Shown piece by piece: positions 55,446 to 63,973 of a DNA stretch of 64,000 bases. Source of the stretch: Lentisphaerota bacterium (lineage in GTDB: Bacteria > Verrucomicrobiota > Lentisphaeria > Oligosphaerales > JABHEG01). Every line of letters begins with the position of its first letter. Position 1 is the stretch's first letter. Made by a program: the position numbers and the translations under genes. Below the pieces are notes generated by a model. The model saw only the letters and a program-made list of their open reading frames with translations, did no database searches and was not told where the DNA came from. Location: contig JABHEG010000218.1 in assembly GCA_018676675.1 (NCBI GenBank), forward strand, positions 50,111 through 114,110, given 5' to 3'.

Positions 55446-56864
55446 ATGGCCTTGAAGACAAAGCGCATCGCAGAGCTTTCCAGCCCGCAGAAAGGGACAT
55501 TCGACCGCGCGAAGGACGCCATTGCCCAAAAGAACTACAGCTACGCGTTCCAGATGCTACGAACGCTGCTTCAAAACGAGCCAGGCTGCACCGAAGCCCG
55601 CCTGGCCCTTCGCCTGGCACAGCTTGAGTCCCATGGCAGCACAATTAGCATGGGCACCAAAATATCAGCCCTGCTGAAAAGCGCTCTGGCGATCTTCATC
55701 AAAGGGCCGGGTCTGCTCCGGAAAGGGCGAGTCGCCGAAGCTCTGGATATCGCCGAGCAAGCTATGGAGGCAGATCCCTCCAGCGTCCCCGCCGTCATGT
55801 TCCTGGTCCAGTGTGCCGTAGCCGCCGGGTGGCCGATGGTCGCCATCAACGCGTTGGAGGCAACCGCAAGGTACAACCCCAAGCACATCGGGACGCTTCA
55901 GAAGCTGGCCGAACTCTACGAGAAGGTGGGCGACCGGTCCAAGTCACTGCAGGTACGGCAACAGCTTTGCGCGCTCCGCCCCAACGACCTCTCCTTCGAG
56001 AACGCACTCAAGCAGGCCACAGCCATGGCCGCCTTGGAAGAAGGAAAGTGGGAGCAGGCCTCGAGCTACCGCGATATCATCAAAGATAAAGACGAAGCCC
56101 AGACCTTGGAGCAGCAGGAACGCATCGGGGCTCGGGATGAGGAAACGCTCCATTCGCTCATTCGCGCGGCCGAGGAGAAGCTGGCCGAACAGGCAACCGC
56201 CGGGAACCACAAGAAATTGGCCGACCTATACAATCAGGACAGGCAATTTGACAAGGCCCTGGAGCACTACAATGCAGTGGCCGAAGTCAGTGGTACCATG
56301 GACCCCGCCATCGACAGCGCAATCACCGGTGTACTCAGCGCCCGATTCGACGACGCCATCGCCCAATGGCGTGACTACGCCTCCGAGGATGCCGCGCGGG
56401 AAGAGGAAGCAAACGAGAGAATCGCCGAAATCGAGCAGCAGAAACAGGACAACATCCTCGAACGGTACGAGCAGCGCGTGAAACGCTACCCGAACGACGC
56501 CTCCTACCACTTTGAGCTGGGCCAACTCTACTTCAACAACGAACGCCTTGATGAAGCTCTCAAGGAGTTCCAGTCCGCTCAGAGGAACCCGCAGTTCCGC
56601 CGCCGAGCTCTCACCGCCATGGGAAAATGCATGGCCGCAAAGGGCCTGAACGACATGGCCATCGAGCAGCTCACCGCGGCGTTGGGCGAGTGCGACAAAA
56701 TGAACGACGAAAAGAAAGACATCCTGTACTCTCTGGCCCTGCTAATGGAAGAAGCCGAGCGCCCGGAAGAGGCGAGCCAGGCCCTGAAAGAGATCTACAC
56801 AGTCGACGTCAACTACAAGGATGTGGCTGAACGGATCGAGAAGCTCTACAAGAAGGGCGAATAA
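55446..56864 (+). CDS. Cytoplasmic tetratricopeptide-repeat protein
   Basis: The protein has 472 residues from ATG 55446 (GAGG six bases upstream; the in-frame ATG at 55434 is less well placed). It is almost entirely helical. TPR units are clear at 'YSYAFQMLRTLLQNEPGCTE', 'VAEALDIAEQAMEADPSSVP', 'NALEATARYNPKHIG', 'DKALEHYNAVAEVSG', 'LDEALKEFQSAQRNPQ' and 'NDMAIEQLTAALGE'. A charged, possibly coiled-coil stretch sits around 310-345. There is no signal peptide or membrane segment. Such proteins scaffold complexes. Its position after the GYF gene, with a similar promoter, hints that it belongs to the same module. No function can be assigned. Confidence 0.82.
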   Translation: MALKTKRIAELSSPQKGTFDRAKDAIAQKNYSYAFQMLRTLLQNEPGCTEARLALRLAQLESHGSTISMGTKISALLKSALAIFIKGPGLLRKGRVAEALDIAEQAMEADPSSVPAVMFLVQCAVAAGWPMVAINALEATARYNPKHIGTLQKLAELYEKVGDRSKSLQVRQQLCALRPNDLSFENALKQATAMAALEEGKWEQASSYRDIIKDKDEAQTLEQQERIGARDEETLHSLIRAAEEKLAEQATAGNHKKLADLYNQDRQFDKALEHYNAVAEVSGTMDPAIDSAITGVLSARFDDAIAQWRDYASEDAAREEEANERIAEIEQQKQDNILERYEQRVKRYPNDASYHFELGQLYFNNERLDEALKEFQSAQRNPQFRRRALTAMGKCMAAKGLNDMAIEQLTAALGECDKMNDEKKDILYSLALLMEEAERPEEASQALKEIYTVDVNYKDVAERIEKLYKKGE

Positions 56865-56888
56865 GCGCGATTCTGCGTTGAGGGCCAG

Positions 56889-57992
56889 TCAGCGTCCGAT
56901 CCTGAAGAAGAGAATGTCCCCGTCCTGGACCACGTAATCCTTGCCTTCCACCCGCATTCGGCCATGCTCCTTCGCCTCGTGCCGGGAACCGCACGCCTCA
57001 AAATCCGCAAATGCAGTTGTTTCCGCCCGGATGAAAAGCGTCTCAAAGTCCGTGTGGATCACCCCACCGGCCTGCGGTGCCGTGCTGCCGGCTCTGGTTG
57101 TCCACGCCCGGACTTCCTTCTCGCCAACGGTGAAGAACGTGATCAACCCCAACTGCTTGTAGCATTCCTGCACCACTCGGTCGAGGCCACTCACTTCCAG
57201 CCCCAGTTCAGCCATAAACTCTGCCGCTTCCTCCGGATCAAGCTCAGCCAGCTCGGCCTCAACCCCGGCACAGATGGGGAGGACCGTGTTCCCTTCCTCG
57301 ACGGCGTATGAGCGTATGGCCGCCACCATCTCGTTCTCAAGCCCGGGAAGGCAGCCTTCATCCACGTTGGCAACGTACATCACCCGTTTTCGAGTCAGGA
57401 AGCGATAGTCGCGGATGGCTCGCCATTCCACTGGACTCAGCCCCGCCGTTCGGGCAGGTTGCTCGGCGTCAAGGTGGTCGTGGAGCTTAGTCAGGGCCGC
57501 CAGTGCTTCCCGAGCAGCAGGATCCCCGCTTCGGCTCTTCTTCGTCAGATTCTGGATGGCCTTCCCCGCTGTGCTCAGGTCGGCCAGAAGAAGCTCCAGG
57601 TTGATCGTCCGGATGTCGTCCAAGGGATCCAGGTCAGCCCGTACATGGGCAACATTGGGGTCGCTGAAGCAGCGCACGACATGGACCAGAAGGTCGACGT
57701 GATGGATGTTCTCCAGGAAGTCGTTGCCACGCCCCTCACCGCGAGAAGCCCCCTCAACCAAACCGGCAATGTCAACAAACTCGACCGCGGCAGGAATCGC
57801 CTTGGGACGTTGCTCAACCGCGTTTAGACGGGCAAGCCGTTCATCCGAGACAGCCACCGTCCCGATATTGGGTTCGATGGTGCAGAAGGGAAAATTCGCG
57901 ACCCGAGCCCCCGACCGCGTGATCGCGTTGAAGAGCGTCGACTTGCCGACATTGGGCAGGCCGATGATGCCGCATGATATCCCAGCGCCCAT
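56889..57992 (-). CDS. ychF: Redox-regulated ATPase/GTPase YchF (OLA1 family)
   Basis: The protein has 367 residues, the family length. G1 'GLPNVGKSTLFNAITRSG', G3 'DIAGLVEGASRGEGRGNDFL', the NxxE-type G4 region that favours ATP over GTP ('YVANVDEG'), and the C-terminal TGS domain ('GLITFFTVGEKEVRAWT', 'AKEHGRMRVEGKDYVVQDGD') are all present. YchF binds ribosomes and affects stress responses. Its ATG overlaps the stop of the LysM gene (TAATG) and lacks a good ribosome-binding site, so it is translated by coupling. It converges on the TPR gene. Confidence 0.96.
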   Translation of the reverse strand: MGAGISCGIIGLPNVGKSTLFNAITRSGARVANFPFCTIEPNIGTVAVSDERLARLNAVEQRPKAIPAAVEFVDIAGLVEGASRGEGRGNDFLENIHHVDLLVHVVRCFSDPNVAHVRADLDPLDDIRTINLELLLADLSTAGKAIQNLTKKSRSGDPAAREALAALTKLHDHLDAEQPARTAGLSPVEWRAIRDYRFLTRKRVMYVANVDEGCLPGLENEMVAAIRSYAVEEGNTVLPICAGVEAELAELDPEEAAEFMAELGLEVSGLDRVVQECYKQLGLITFFTVGEKEVRAWTTRAGSTAPQAGGVIHTDFETLFIRAETTAFADFEACGSRHEAKEHGRMRVEGKDYVVQDGDILFFRIGR

Positions 57993-59122
57993 TAGTGGTA
58001 GGGCACCAGAATCTTCATGTTCTCCCGCAGATCCGCATCACTCTTTATCGTCGGATTGGCAGCCTTGACCTCCTGAACCTTGGTATCATACATGTCAGCG
58101 ATGATCTCCAGCGTCTCATCTTTGCTTACCGTATGCTCAAGGGTCTTGGGAAAGGAACGGTCCAACGCCGGCACGGTAGTGGGGACCTTGATGGTCTCAA
58201 CCACGGACTCCTTCACCGGGGGCAGCAACACCTTGGATTGACTGCCGCTGGGAGTCACCGTCTTCTTCGGGGGAAAAACTGCCCCGCCCGACGATGTCTT
58301 CTTGGGCACGGTAACAGGAACGAGGACAGTCCCGCCCTGCGGTTTCGGAAGCACCAGGACTTGGCCCGGCTGCAGCACATCTGTCTTCAGACTGTTTGCT
58401 TCACGGATCGCGGCGCTCTTCAGGCCGAAACGCCTCGCAATCACCCACAGGCTGTCCCCGGACTTAACGATATACTTGCCATCAGCGGGAAAAGCCTGCC
58501 GGGCTACCGTCGCAGTGCCGCTTGACGATGACGTCACGGTCGTCTTGATCGTTTTCCTCGGAGTCGAGGCCTTAGGCTTGATCTTGGGGCGCTTCTCCGG
58601 CGGGATGAACCTGCCGCCCGGCGGAATTTCCAGAACAGTTCCCGGCTTCAGCTTCTTCTCGGCGCCCGGATTGATGTTATTCTGGACGGCCATCTCCTGC
58701 TGCGTCACGCCATACATGAGGGCGATGCCCCAAAGCGTATCGCCCTTCTTCAGCGTATACGTCAGGGGTTTGCTCTTGATCGGCGGAGGAAGCACAAGTG
58801 TGGGCTCGACCGGAACAACCACAGGATCAACCGGCCGGACCACCGGAGTAGGCAGCTCGATAACCGTCGGGGAAACCGTGGCAGGGATCATCAGCGGACT
58901 AGGCCCGCCAGACATCCCGCCAGACATCCTGACCGACGCCGTCGGCGCCCGAAACGGAGGAGGAACGATCTCGCGTGGCCCAAGCAACACAGCAGTCGGT
59001 TTACGTTTCGGCATCCTTAAGCGCAGTCTCCGACAGCCGCTTCCCAGTGGCACAACGCAGGCCAAAGCAACCACAATTCCAAGCGACCGGACTGTCAAGC
59101 GGATCGGCGTCAGGCTGATCAT
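57992..59122 (-). CDS. Lipoprotein with three LysM domains
   Basis: The protein has 376 residues. The leader ends in a lipobox LGSGC (Cys30), so the mature protein is lipid-anchored. Pro-rich linkers connect three LysM units: about 120-165 ('YTLKKGDTLWGIALMYGV'), 215-260 ('YIVKSGDSLWVIARRFGL') and 328-374 ('HTVSKDETLEIIADMYDT'). LysM binds peptidoglycan or other GlcNAc polymers. No catalytic domain is attached, so it is probably a wall-binding or adaptor protein. The start overlaps murD by four bases (ATGA) and the stop overlaps ychF. Confidence 0.88.
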   Translation of the reverse strand: MISLTPIRLTVRSLGIVVALACVVPLGSGCRRLRLRMPKRKPTAVLLGPREIVPPPFRAPTASVRMSGGMSGGPSPLMIPATVSPTVIELPTPVVRPVDPVVVPVEPTLVLPPPIKSKPLTYTLKKGDTLWGIALMYGVTQQEMAVQNNINPGAEKKLKPGTVLEIPPGGRFIPPEKRPKIKPKASTPRKTIKTTVTSSSSGTATVARQAFPADGKYIVKSGDSLWVIARRFGLKSAAIREANSLKTDVLQPGQVLVLPKPQGGTVLVPVTVPKKTSSGGAVFPPKKTVTPSGSQSKVLLPPVKESVVETIKVPTTVPALDRSFPKTLEHTVSKDETLEIIADMYDTKVQEVKAANPTIKSDADLRENMKILVPYH

Positions 59123-60507
59123 TCCCCAACTCTCCTTCTAACTAGCGCACAGAACTCTCGTCCACGATCGGCATAATCGGAAAACATGTCGTGACTAGCG
59201 CACCCCGGTGAGAGCAAAACCGTGTCCCCGGAGTCAGCGCTGTCAAGAGCAGCATCGACTGCCGCTGCAAGCGATACAAACATCTTACAAGATACCACGT
59301 GATTCCATTGTTTCGCCAGTCGCTCGCGGCATCTTCCGACTAGAAAAACGTCCTTTACGTGTCGAGCGACCACCGGGGCTTGAGAATCGAAATCCTGCCC
59401 CTTCGCCACACCACCCGCAATCAAGAGGATTCCGCCCGCCCCTCCCTGCTCGGCGCACGTCAGGATGGCCTTTGCCATGGCGTCGGCATTCGTGGCTTTC
59501 GAATCATTGATAATCCGGATCCCGCGATGGACGGTCACAAGCTCAAGTCGATGAGCGCTGGGTACAAATGTCCGCAGATGCGGGACCAGCTCCGCGGGGG
59601 CAATGCCGGCGATCTTTGCCAGCGCCAGCGCCGCAAGAACATTCGCCGCGTTGTGCCGCCCGCTCAGCCTGAGGGCAGCTTGGTCAAGCAACGCCACGCA
59701 CGTTCCCTCAACCCGCTCGTAGAGCACACCATCGTCTCCCAGAAAAAAATCTGCGACCAGACTCTCGCTGGGAGCGAACAGGATAGGAATCGCGTCATCA
59801 CACTGACAGCTGTCCTGGAACTCCGGCGTGCCGGTCAGATCCTCGCAAATGACAAGGTCGCGGGGCGAATTCAGCGCCGTGGCCAACCGGAACTTCGTCT
59901 GTCGATAGGCCGAAAAGGAAGGGTACCTGTCCAAGTGGTCAGGGGTCACGTTCAGAATGGCCCCGGCCAGCGGCGCGAAGTCTACAATATGCTCAAGCTG
60001 GAAGCTGCTGACCTCGACGATGAGAAAGTCCAGATCGGACGAACGGGCGGCCGCATCGGACAGTGGGCGGCCCGTATTCCCCGCGGCAAGAACCGAGTAT
60101 CCCGCATGTGTGAGGACATGAACGAGAAGCTCGACCGTCGTGGTCTTCCCATTCGTCCCAGTGACGGCAAGTATCGGGCAGGAACAGTACCGGTACCCGT
60201 ACTCAATCTCCCCCACAACCGGACAAGAACTGCTCTGCGCGATCCGCCCCAGGAAACTGTCCGGAGGAATGCCGGGACTGATCACCACCAACTCCGGTGC
60301 CACCTCACTCCACGTGTCCTCGTTCCACTCAAGCCGGGTGTCCACACCCCGCCGCCGCAGTTGTTCTCCGCGATCTCGCAGTTCAGGGGAACCACCCTCG
60401 TCCAGTACGGTCACAGCAGCGCCCCGAGATGCCGCCAGTTCGGCTGCGGCAAAACCACTCTTCCCCAGCCCCAGCACCAGAATCTGCTCTTGACTCTCGC
60501 TCGTCAC
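59119..60507 (-). CDS. murD: UDP-N-acetylmuramoyl-L-alanine:D-glutamate ligase MurD
   Basis: The protein has 462 residues from GTG 60507, six bases after GGAG; the reading continues 175 codons further 5' without any family similarity. The enzyme adds D-Glu to UDP-MurNAc-L-Ala in the cytoplasm. 'LVLGLGKSGFAAAELAASRG' is the N-terminal UDP-binding domain, 'AVTGTNGKTTTVELL' the ATP P-loop, 'VEVSSFQLE', 'HNAANVLAALALAK' and 'IINDSKATNADAM' the remaining Mur ligase motifs. It stands without other mur/fts genes. It heads a three-gene set with the LysM lipoprotein and ychF. Confidence 0.95.
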   Translation of the reverse strand: MTSESQEQILVLGLGKSGFAAAELAASRGAAVTVLDEGGSPELRDRGEQLRRRGVDTRLEWNEDTWSEVAPELVVISPGIPPDSFLGRIAQSSSCPVVGEIEYGYRYCSCPILAVTGTNGKTTTVELLVHVLTHAGYSVLAAGNTGRPLSDAAARSSDLDFLIVEVSSFQLEHIVDFAPLAGAILNVTPDHLDRYPSFSAYRQTKFRLATALNSPRDLVICEDLTGTPEFQDSCQCDDAIPILFAPSESLVADFFLGDDGVLYERVEGTCVALLDQAALRLSGRHNAANVLAALALAKIAGIAPAELVPHLRTFVPSAHRLELVTVHRGIRIINDSKATNADAMAKAILTCAEQGGAGGILLIAGGVAKGQDFDSQAPVVARHVKDVFLVGRCRERLAKQWNHVVSCKMFVSLAAAVDAALDSADSGDTVLLSPGCASHDMFSDYADRGREFCALVRRRVGE

Positions 60508-60853
60508 ACGACTCTCCAGAAAACACCGTCCCCTCCCGAACATGGGACAGTAAAAAAGGTGACACGGCAGGCCTCGGCTCGGAAGGGCGAACTGCTGAAC
60601 GAATGCAGTATACCCCGGGGTGAAACGATTGAAAGAGACGGACGGAAGAACCATCCCTTCCCGACGAGTCTGGACGAGAGCCTCATGGCCCACTATTGGT
60701 AGATAAGAAAATGCGGCAGTTGGGACAGCCCACTGCCAAGCGACGAGGATCAGTGTGCGCCCTGACCTGAACCGCTTGGAACGAGGGTGCGCCGTGCCCC
60801 CCCCTGGGAGCGCGGCGCCAGGCCCGCACTCCTTGAGAAAGCGAACCCTGAAC
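60508..60853. other. 346-bp divergent region between murD and the nuclease-family gene
   Basis: It contains the possible murD promoter (60607-60635). No other feature or gene is convincing. Confidence 0.55.
60607..60635 (-). promoter_or_regulatory. Possible promoter of murD
   Basis: On the minus strand: CTTTCA (60635-60630), 17 bases, TATACT (60612-60607). The -10 matches 5 of 6; the -35 is weak. Confidence 0.3.
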
Positions 60854-61402
60854 ATGTTGCGAGTAACTGTCTCTGACCTGTCAATCTCCAATGTCGGCCC
60901 AGTTGTCCTGCTCAAGAGCGAGTCGGACGACCGCACCCTGCCGATCTTCATCATGCCGCCCGAAGCCCAGGGAATCGTGTTCCGCCTGAATGGGGTGGAA
61001 TTGCCCCGACCAATGACCCATGACCTCTTCACAAATGTGCTGGAAGCCCTGGGAGCCGAACTGAAGCGGATTGAAATATGGAAACTGGAAGAGGGTACGT
61101 TCTACGGAAGACTGGTCATGTCGGCCCATGGGAAGACCCTCGTCATTGATTCCCGGCCAAGTGACGCCATCAACCTCTCCCTCCGAACCAAAGCACCGAT
61201 CTTCGTCGATGAAAAGGTCATGGCCGAAGCCGCTCTGGTTCTGAATGAAACAACGGAAGACAAAGAAGATCTCGACGAGGCACAGCCCAGCAAACAGCCG
61301 CGGCTCAAGGACCTGAAAGGCAGACTGGCTCAGGCCATAGAGTCAGAGCGCTATGAGGAAGCAGCTATGCTGCGCGACCAGATCCGAGCCGCCGATCAGT
61401 AA
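60854..61402 (+). CDS. Bifunctional nuclease family (BFN/DUF151) protein with UVR motif
   Basis: The protein has 182 residues from ATG 60854; the reading extends 5' without homology. Residues 1-135 are the BFN fold: 'LRVTVSDLSISNVGPVVLL', 'TLPIFIMPPEAQGI', 'PMTHDLFTNVLEALGAEL' and 'SRPSDAINLSLRTKAPIFVD'. A UvrB/UvrC-type helical hairpin follows (about 150-181: 'LAQAIESERYEEAAMLRDQI'), a known pairing. Members have been reported to have RNase/DNase activity, but bacterial functions are largely open. It is cytoplasmic. hisA follows after 47 bases, so the two may share a transcript. Confidence 0.88.
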   Translation: MLRVTVSDLSISNVGPVVLLKSESDDRTLPIFIMPPEAQGIVFRLNGVELPRPMTHDLFTNVLEALGAELKRIEIWKLEEGTFYGRLVMSAHGKTLVIDSRPSDAINLSLRTKAPIFVDEKVMAEAALVLNETTEDKEDLDEAQPSKQPRLKDLKGRLAQAIESERYEEAAMLRDQIRAADQ

Positions 61403-61449
61403 GCCCCCTCCCCTCGCAATTCCGCCATTGAACAGGAGAGTCCATCCCC

Positions 61450-62217
61450 GTGCGCTTTAGGCCCTGTATTGATCTGCACGCGAACCGCGTCAAGCAAATC
61501 GTCGGCTCAACCTTCCAGGACGGCGACGCGAGCGCGATAGAAACCAACTTCGAAGCCCGGCAACCGGCCTCCTACTTCGCCGAACTCTACCGCCGCGATG
61601 GCTTGGTGGGTGGGCACGTTATCATGCTCGGGCCAGGCAGCGAGGAAGCCGCAGTCGAGGCACTTGAGGCCTACCCGTCAGGATTGCAGATCGGTGGTGG
61701 GATAACTCCGGAGACTGCCGGTTCCTGGCTCGAACACGGAGCAGCGAAAGTGATTGTTACATCGTACGTCTTCTGCGAGGGGCGAGTCCACTGGGACCGC
61801 CTTGGGCGCCTCGTCCAGGCAGTCGGGCGTGAACGCCTTGTCCTGGACGTCAGTTGCCGGCAGACAGAGGCCGGGTATGTCGTTGCGGCTGATCGTTGGC
61901 AAACACTGACCGGAGTGACCGTGGACCACGACAACTTGACCAGGCTTGCGGAACACTGCTCTGAGTTCCTCGTGCACGCCGTCGATGTTGAGGGGCGCCA
62001 AGCCGGCGTCGACGCTGTGTTGCTCGATAGACTCGCCAACGAGAGTCCCTTACCCACCACTTACGCAGGAGGTATCGCCGGCCTGAACGATATCGAGGAA
62101 ATCGACCGAGTTGGGAACGGGGCCGTCGATTTCACCGTCGGGAGCGCACTGGATATTTTTGGCGGCGACCGCCTCAAATACCAGGATATGGTCGCCCTGG
62201 ACCGGGAGAACCGCTGA
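61450..62217 (+). CDS. hisA: HisA-type isomerase of the eukaryotic (HIS6) type
   Basis: The protein has 255 residues from GTG 61450, with AGGAGAG nine bases upstream. It isomerises ProFAR to PRFAR in histidine synthesis (cytoplasm). The sequence reads like plant and fungal HIS6 rather than usual bacterial HisA: 'RFRPCIDLHANRVKQIVGST', 'NFEARQPASYFAELYRRDGL', 'GGHVIMLGPG', 'GLQIGGGIT', 'VIVTSYVF', 'VDVEGRQAGVD' and 'DFTVGSALDIFGG'. The catalytic Asp in 'CIDLH' and the conserved 'DVEG' are present. No other his gene is adjacent. Confidence 0.9.
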   Translation: MRFRPCIDLHANRVKQIVGSTFQDGDASAIETNFEARQPASYFAELYRRDGLVGGHVIMLGPGSEEAAVEALEAYPSGLQIGGGITPETAGSWLEHGAAKVIVTSYVFCEGRVHWDRLGRLVQAVGRERLVLDVSCRQTEAGYVVAADRWQTLTGVTVDHDNLTRLAEHCSEFLVHAVDVEGRQAGVDAVLLDRLANESPLPTTYAGGIAGLNDIEEIDRVGNGAVDFTVGSALDIFGGDRLKYQDMVALDRENR

Positions 62218-62271
62218 CTCCCCTCCCCTTTTCCCGACCGGACCCTCGCTTCTGAGAACGCGGCCGTCTGG

Positions 62272-62296
62272 GCCGCATGCGCATAGGAGATGCGGC
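62272..62296. repeat. GCCGCAT hairpin (copy 2)
   Basis: GCCGCAT (62272-62278), 11-base loop, ATGCGGC (62290-62296), preceded by GTCTGGG. It has the same stem as the hairpin at 30387-30406. Confidence 0.5.
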
Positions 62297-62428
62297 GCCT
62301 GCATCACGTGTCCCTTTGACGACGCCCTTGGAGGAGCCGGTTTTCCGTAACCAGCCTCTTGTTTCAGGAGAGCCAGGCGAAAGCGCCTCTCGCGTGCGGT
62401 CACTCAACAACCAATCACTCCCCGTGAG

Positions 62429-62456
62429 TTGACAACAGCGCTTCTCTTCGTACTGT
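62429..62456 (+). promoter_or_regulatory. Promoter candidate for the dihydroorotate-dehydrogenase-like gene
   Basis: A perfect TTGACA (62429-62434) is followed after 16 bases by TACTGT (62451-62456; 3 of 6). The leader of about 170 bases includes a small hairpin. Confidence 0.4.
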
Positions 62457-62635
62457 GAGAACGTGACGCATCGGCAGGCTATGCCTGTTGCAGGGATGGG
62501 CCGCACGCGCTACCGGGGAAACCTGCGGACCAAGACAACGCCGAAAAGGCCTGGATGAGGATCCTGCGACCACCAGGAACGCTCATCTGGACCGAAAGAC
62601 AAATACGACAGCAAGCAGCAGTTGGAACGACAGCA

Positions 62636-63628
62636 ATGGCAGATCTCGCAACAACCTACCTTGGCCTCGAGCTCAGGAATCCCCTTGTCATCGGAGCGTG
62701 TTCCCTCACGATGGATGCCAAGGGCGTCAAAAAGTGTGCCGACGCAGGAGCAGGGGCAGTCGTACTGAAGTCCCTCTTCGAAGAACAGATCCGCATGAAT
62801 AGCTCAGGACTCGACAACTCACTCGCCGCTGAGGAACAATGGCACAGTGAAGTATTCGAGTACATGGAAGCGGACATCGGGATGCAGTACGGGACGCGTG
62901 AGTACCTGGCGGTCGTCAGCAGCTGTAAGGAAAGCGTCGACATTCCTGTAATCGCCAGTATCAACTGTGTCTCAGCAGAATGGTGGCAGGAATACGCCAC
63001 TGAAGTTGCCGCCGCCGGGGCGGACGCCCTTGAACTGAATATCGCCATCATGCCGGAAACGTTGACCGTTACCAGCGAGGAGATTGAGGAACGGTATGTG
63101 CAGATCGTGCAGACCGCCCGGGAAGCAGTCGACATCCCCATCGCCGTCAAGCTTGGTCCTTACATCACAAGCGTCCCACAGCTGATCCTCAGACTCCGAC
63201 AGGCGGGTGGCAACGGATCCGTGTTGTTCAACCGGTTTTACCGCCCAACCATCGACCCCAACAAGCTCTGTGTCACGGTTGACAATCCCTACAGCTCACC
63301 TGCCGAGCTGAGCGTGGCCCTGCGCTGGATTTCGCTTCTCTCAGGCAAGATTGCTACCGACTTCTCGGCCGCCACTGGAATCCACACCGGGCTGGACGTT
63401 GCCCGCGCTCTGCTGGCGGGAGCCCGTACCGCCCAGATCTGTTCCGCGCTGTATATGCACGGCCTCCCTCAGATCGGGCGCGTTCTGGATGAACTGGAGC
63501 AGTGGATGGAGACCTCCGGCTTCGCCACTGTGGCCGATGCTCGCGGGAAGCTGAGCCAGCACAAGAATCCGGGCAGTGAGCTCTTCGGACGGTGCCAGTA
63601 TATCAAAGGGCTCGTCGGGCTCGAGTAG
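62636..63628 (+). CDS. Dihydroorotate dehydrogenase-like FMN protein
   Basis: The protein has 330 residues from ATG 62636; the in-frame ATG at 62555 would add 27 residues unlike the family. It has the FMN-dependent TIM barrel: 'YLGLELRNPLVIGACSLTMD', 'AGAGAVVLKSLFEEQI', 'IPVIASINCVSAEWWQEYA', 'ADALELNIAI', 'IPIAVKLGPYITSV', 'SVLFNRFYRPTID' and 'GIHTGLDVARALLAGA'. This is the 'dihydroorotate dehydrogenase-like' branch found in many anaerobes and PVC bacteria. The usual catalytic base and partner subunit (PyrK) are not evident, so a role in pyrimidine synthesis is uncertain. Confidence 0.85.
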   Translation: MADLATTYLGLELRNPLVIGACSLTMDAKGVKKCADAGAGAVVLKSLFEEQIRMNSSGLDNSLAAEEQWHSEVFEYMEADIGMQYGTREYLAVVSSCKESVDIPVIASINCVSAEWWQEYATEVAAAGADALELNIAIMPETLTVTSEEIEERYVQIVQTAREAVDIPIAVKLGPYITSVPQLILRLRQAGGNGSVLFNRFYRPTIDPNKLCVTVDNPYSSPAELSVALRWISLLSGKIATDFSAATGIHTGLDVARALLAGARTAQICSALYMHGLPQIGRVLDELEQWMETSGFATVADARGKLSQHKNPGSELFGRCQYIKGLVGLE

Positions 63629-63708
63629 CCCTTCGGGAAGCGCGTTGCGGAAACAAGCATCCTGCGGGGTTCGAGGTCGGCTGGGCGCCGTTCCAGAGAA
63701 GCCGTGAG

Positions 63709-63739
63709 CCGCTGAACCGCTGAACCGCTGAACCGTGAA
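63709..63739. repeat. 8-bp tandem repeat
   Basis: CCGCTGAA is repeated three times exactly (63709-63732), followed by a partial copy missing one base (CCGTGAA). Confidence 0.8.
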
Positions 63740-63769
63740 CCATCTGCCACGATCCGTCCTCAGTGGAGC

Positions 63770-63797
63770 TTGAATCACTCTCCGTGCACAGTACAGT
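63770..63797 (+). promoter_or_regulatory. Possible tRNA-Ala promoter
   Basis: TTGAAT (63770-63775), 16 bases, TACAGT (63792-63797). Each box matches 4 of 6. It lies 25 bases upstream of the mature tRNA. Confidence 0.3.
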
Positions 63798-63821
63798 ATG
63801 GGCTCTCCGAAAGGAGCACGT

Positions 63822-63898
63822 GGGGCTGTAGCTCAGTTGGCTAGAGCGGTACGTTCGCAACGTACAGGTCGTCGGTTCGATCCCGATCAGCTCCACCA
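63822..63898 (+). tRNA. tRNA-Ala (anticodon CGC)
   Basis: A complete cloverleaf is visible: acceptor GGGGCTG with CAGCTCC including the G3-U70 wobble pair that marks tRNA-Ala, a D-arm GCTC...GAGC, the anticodon arm GTACG-TTCGCAA-CGTAC with anticodon CGC reading GCG, and the T-arm GTCGG-TTCGATC-CCGAT. The discriminator base is A and the CCA end is encoded (63896-63898). Confidence 0.95.
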
Positions 63899-63973
63899 TC
63901 TTCCCTAACATCCTCTTCTACAGGACGTTACGTAGCCATCGGTCTTTTTGGGTACACGGGAGGTACCGCAACC

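Larger units (their letters stand above)
62218..62635. other. 418-bp region upstream of the dihydroorotate-dehydrogenase-like gene
   Basis: It holds the GCCGCAT hairpin at 62272-62296, a perfect TTGACA -35 box (62429) and the small hairpin CAGGC-TAT-GCCTG at 62475-62487 in the presumed leader. No gene is evident. Confidence 0.55.

Noticed and set aside
60508-61032. 175-codon N-terminal extension of murD
   Set aside because: It has no Mur similarity and overlaps the divergent nuclease-family gene. GTG 60507 has a proper ribosome-binding site and gives the normal length.
63603-63911. 102-codon minus-strand reading containing 'ELIGIEPTTCTLRTYRSSQLS'
   Set aside because: It is antisense to tRNA-Ala; this peptide is the well-known artefact of translating the complement of a tRNA gene.
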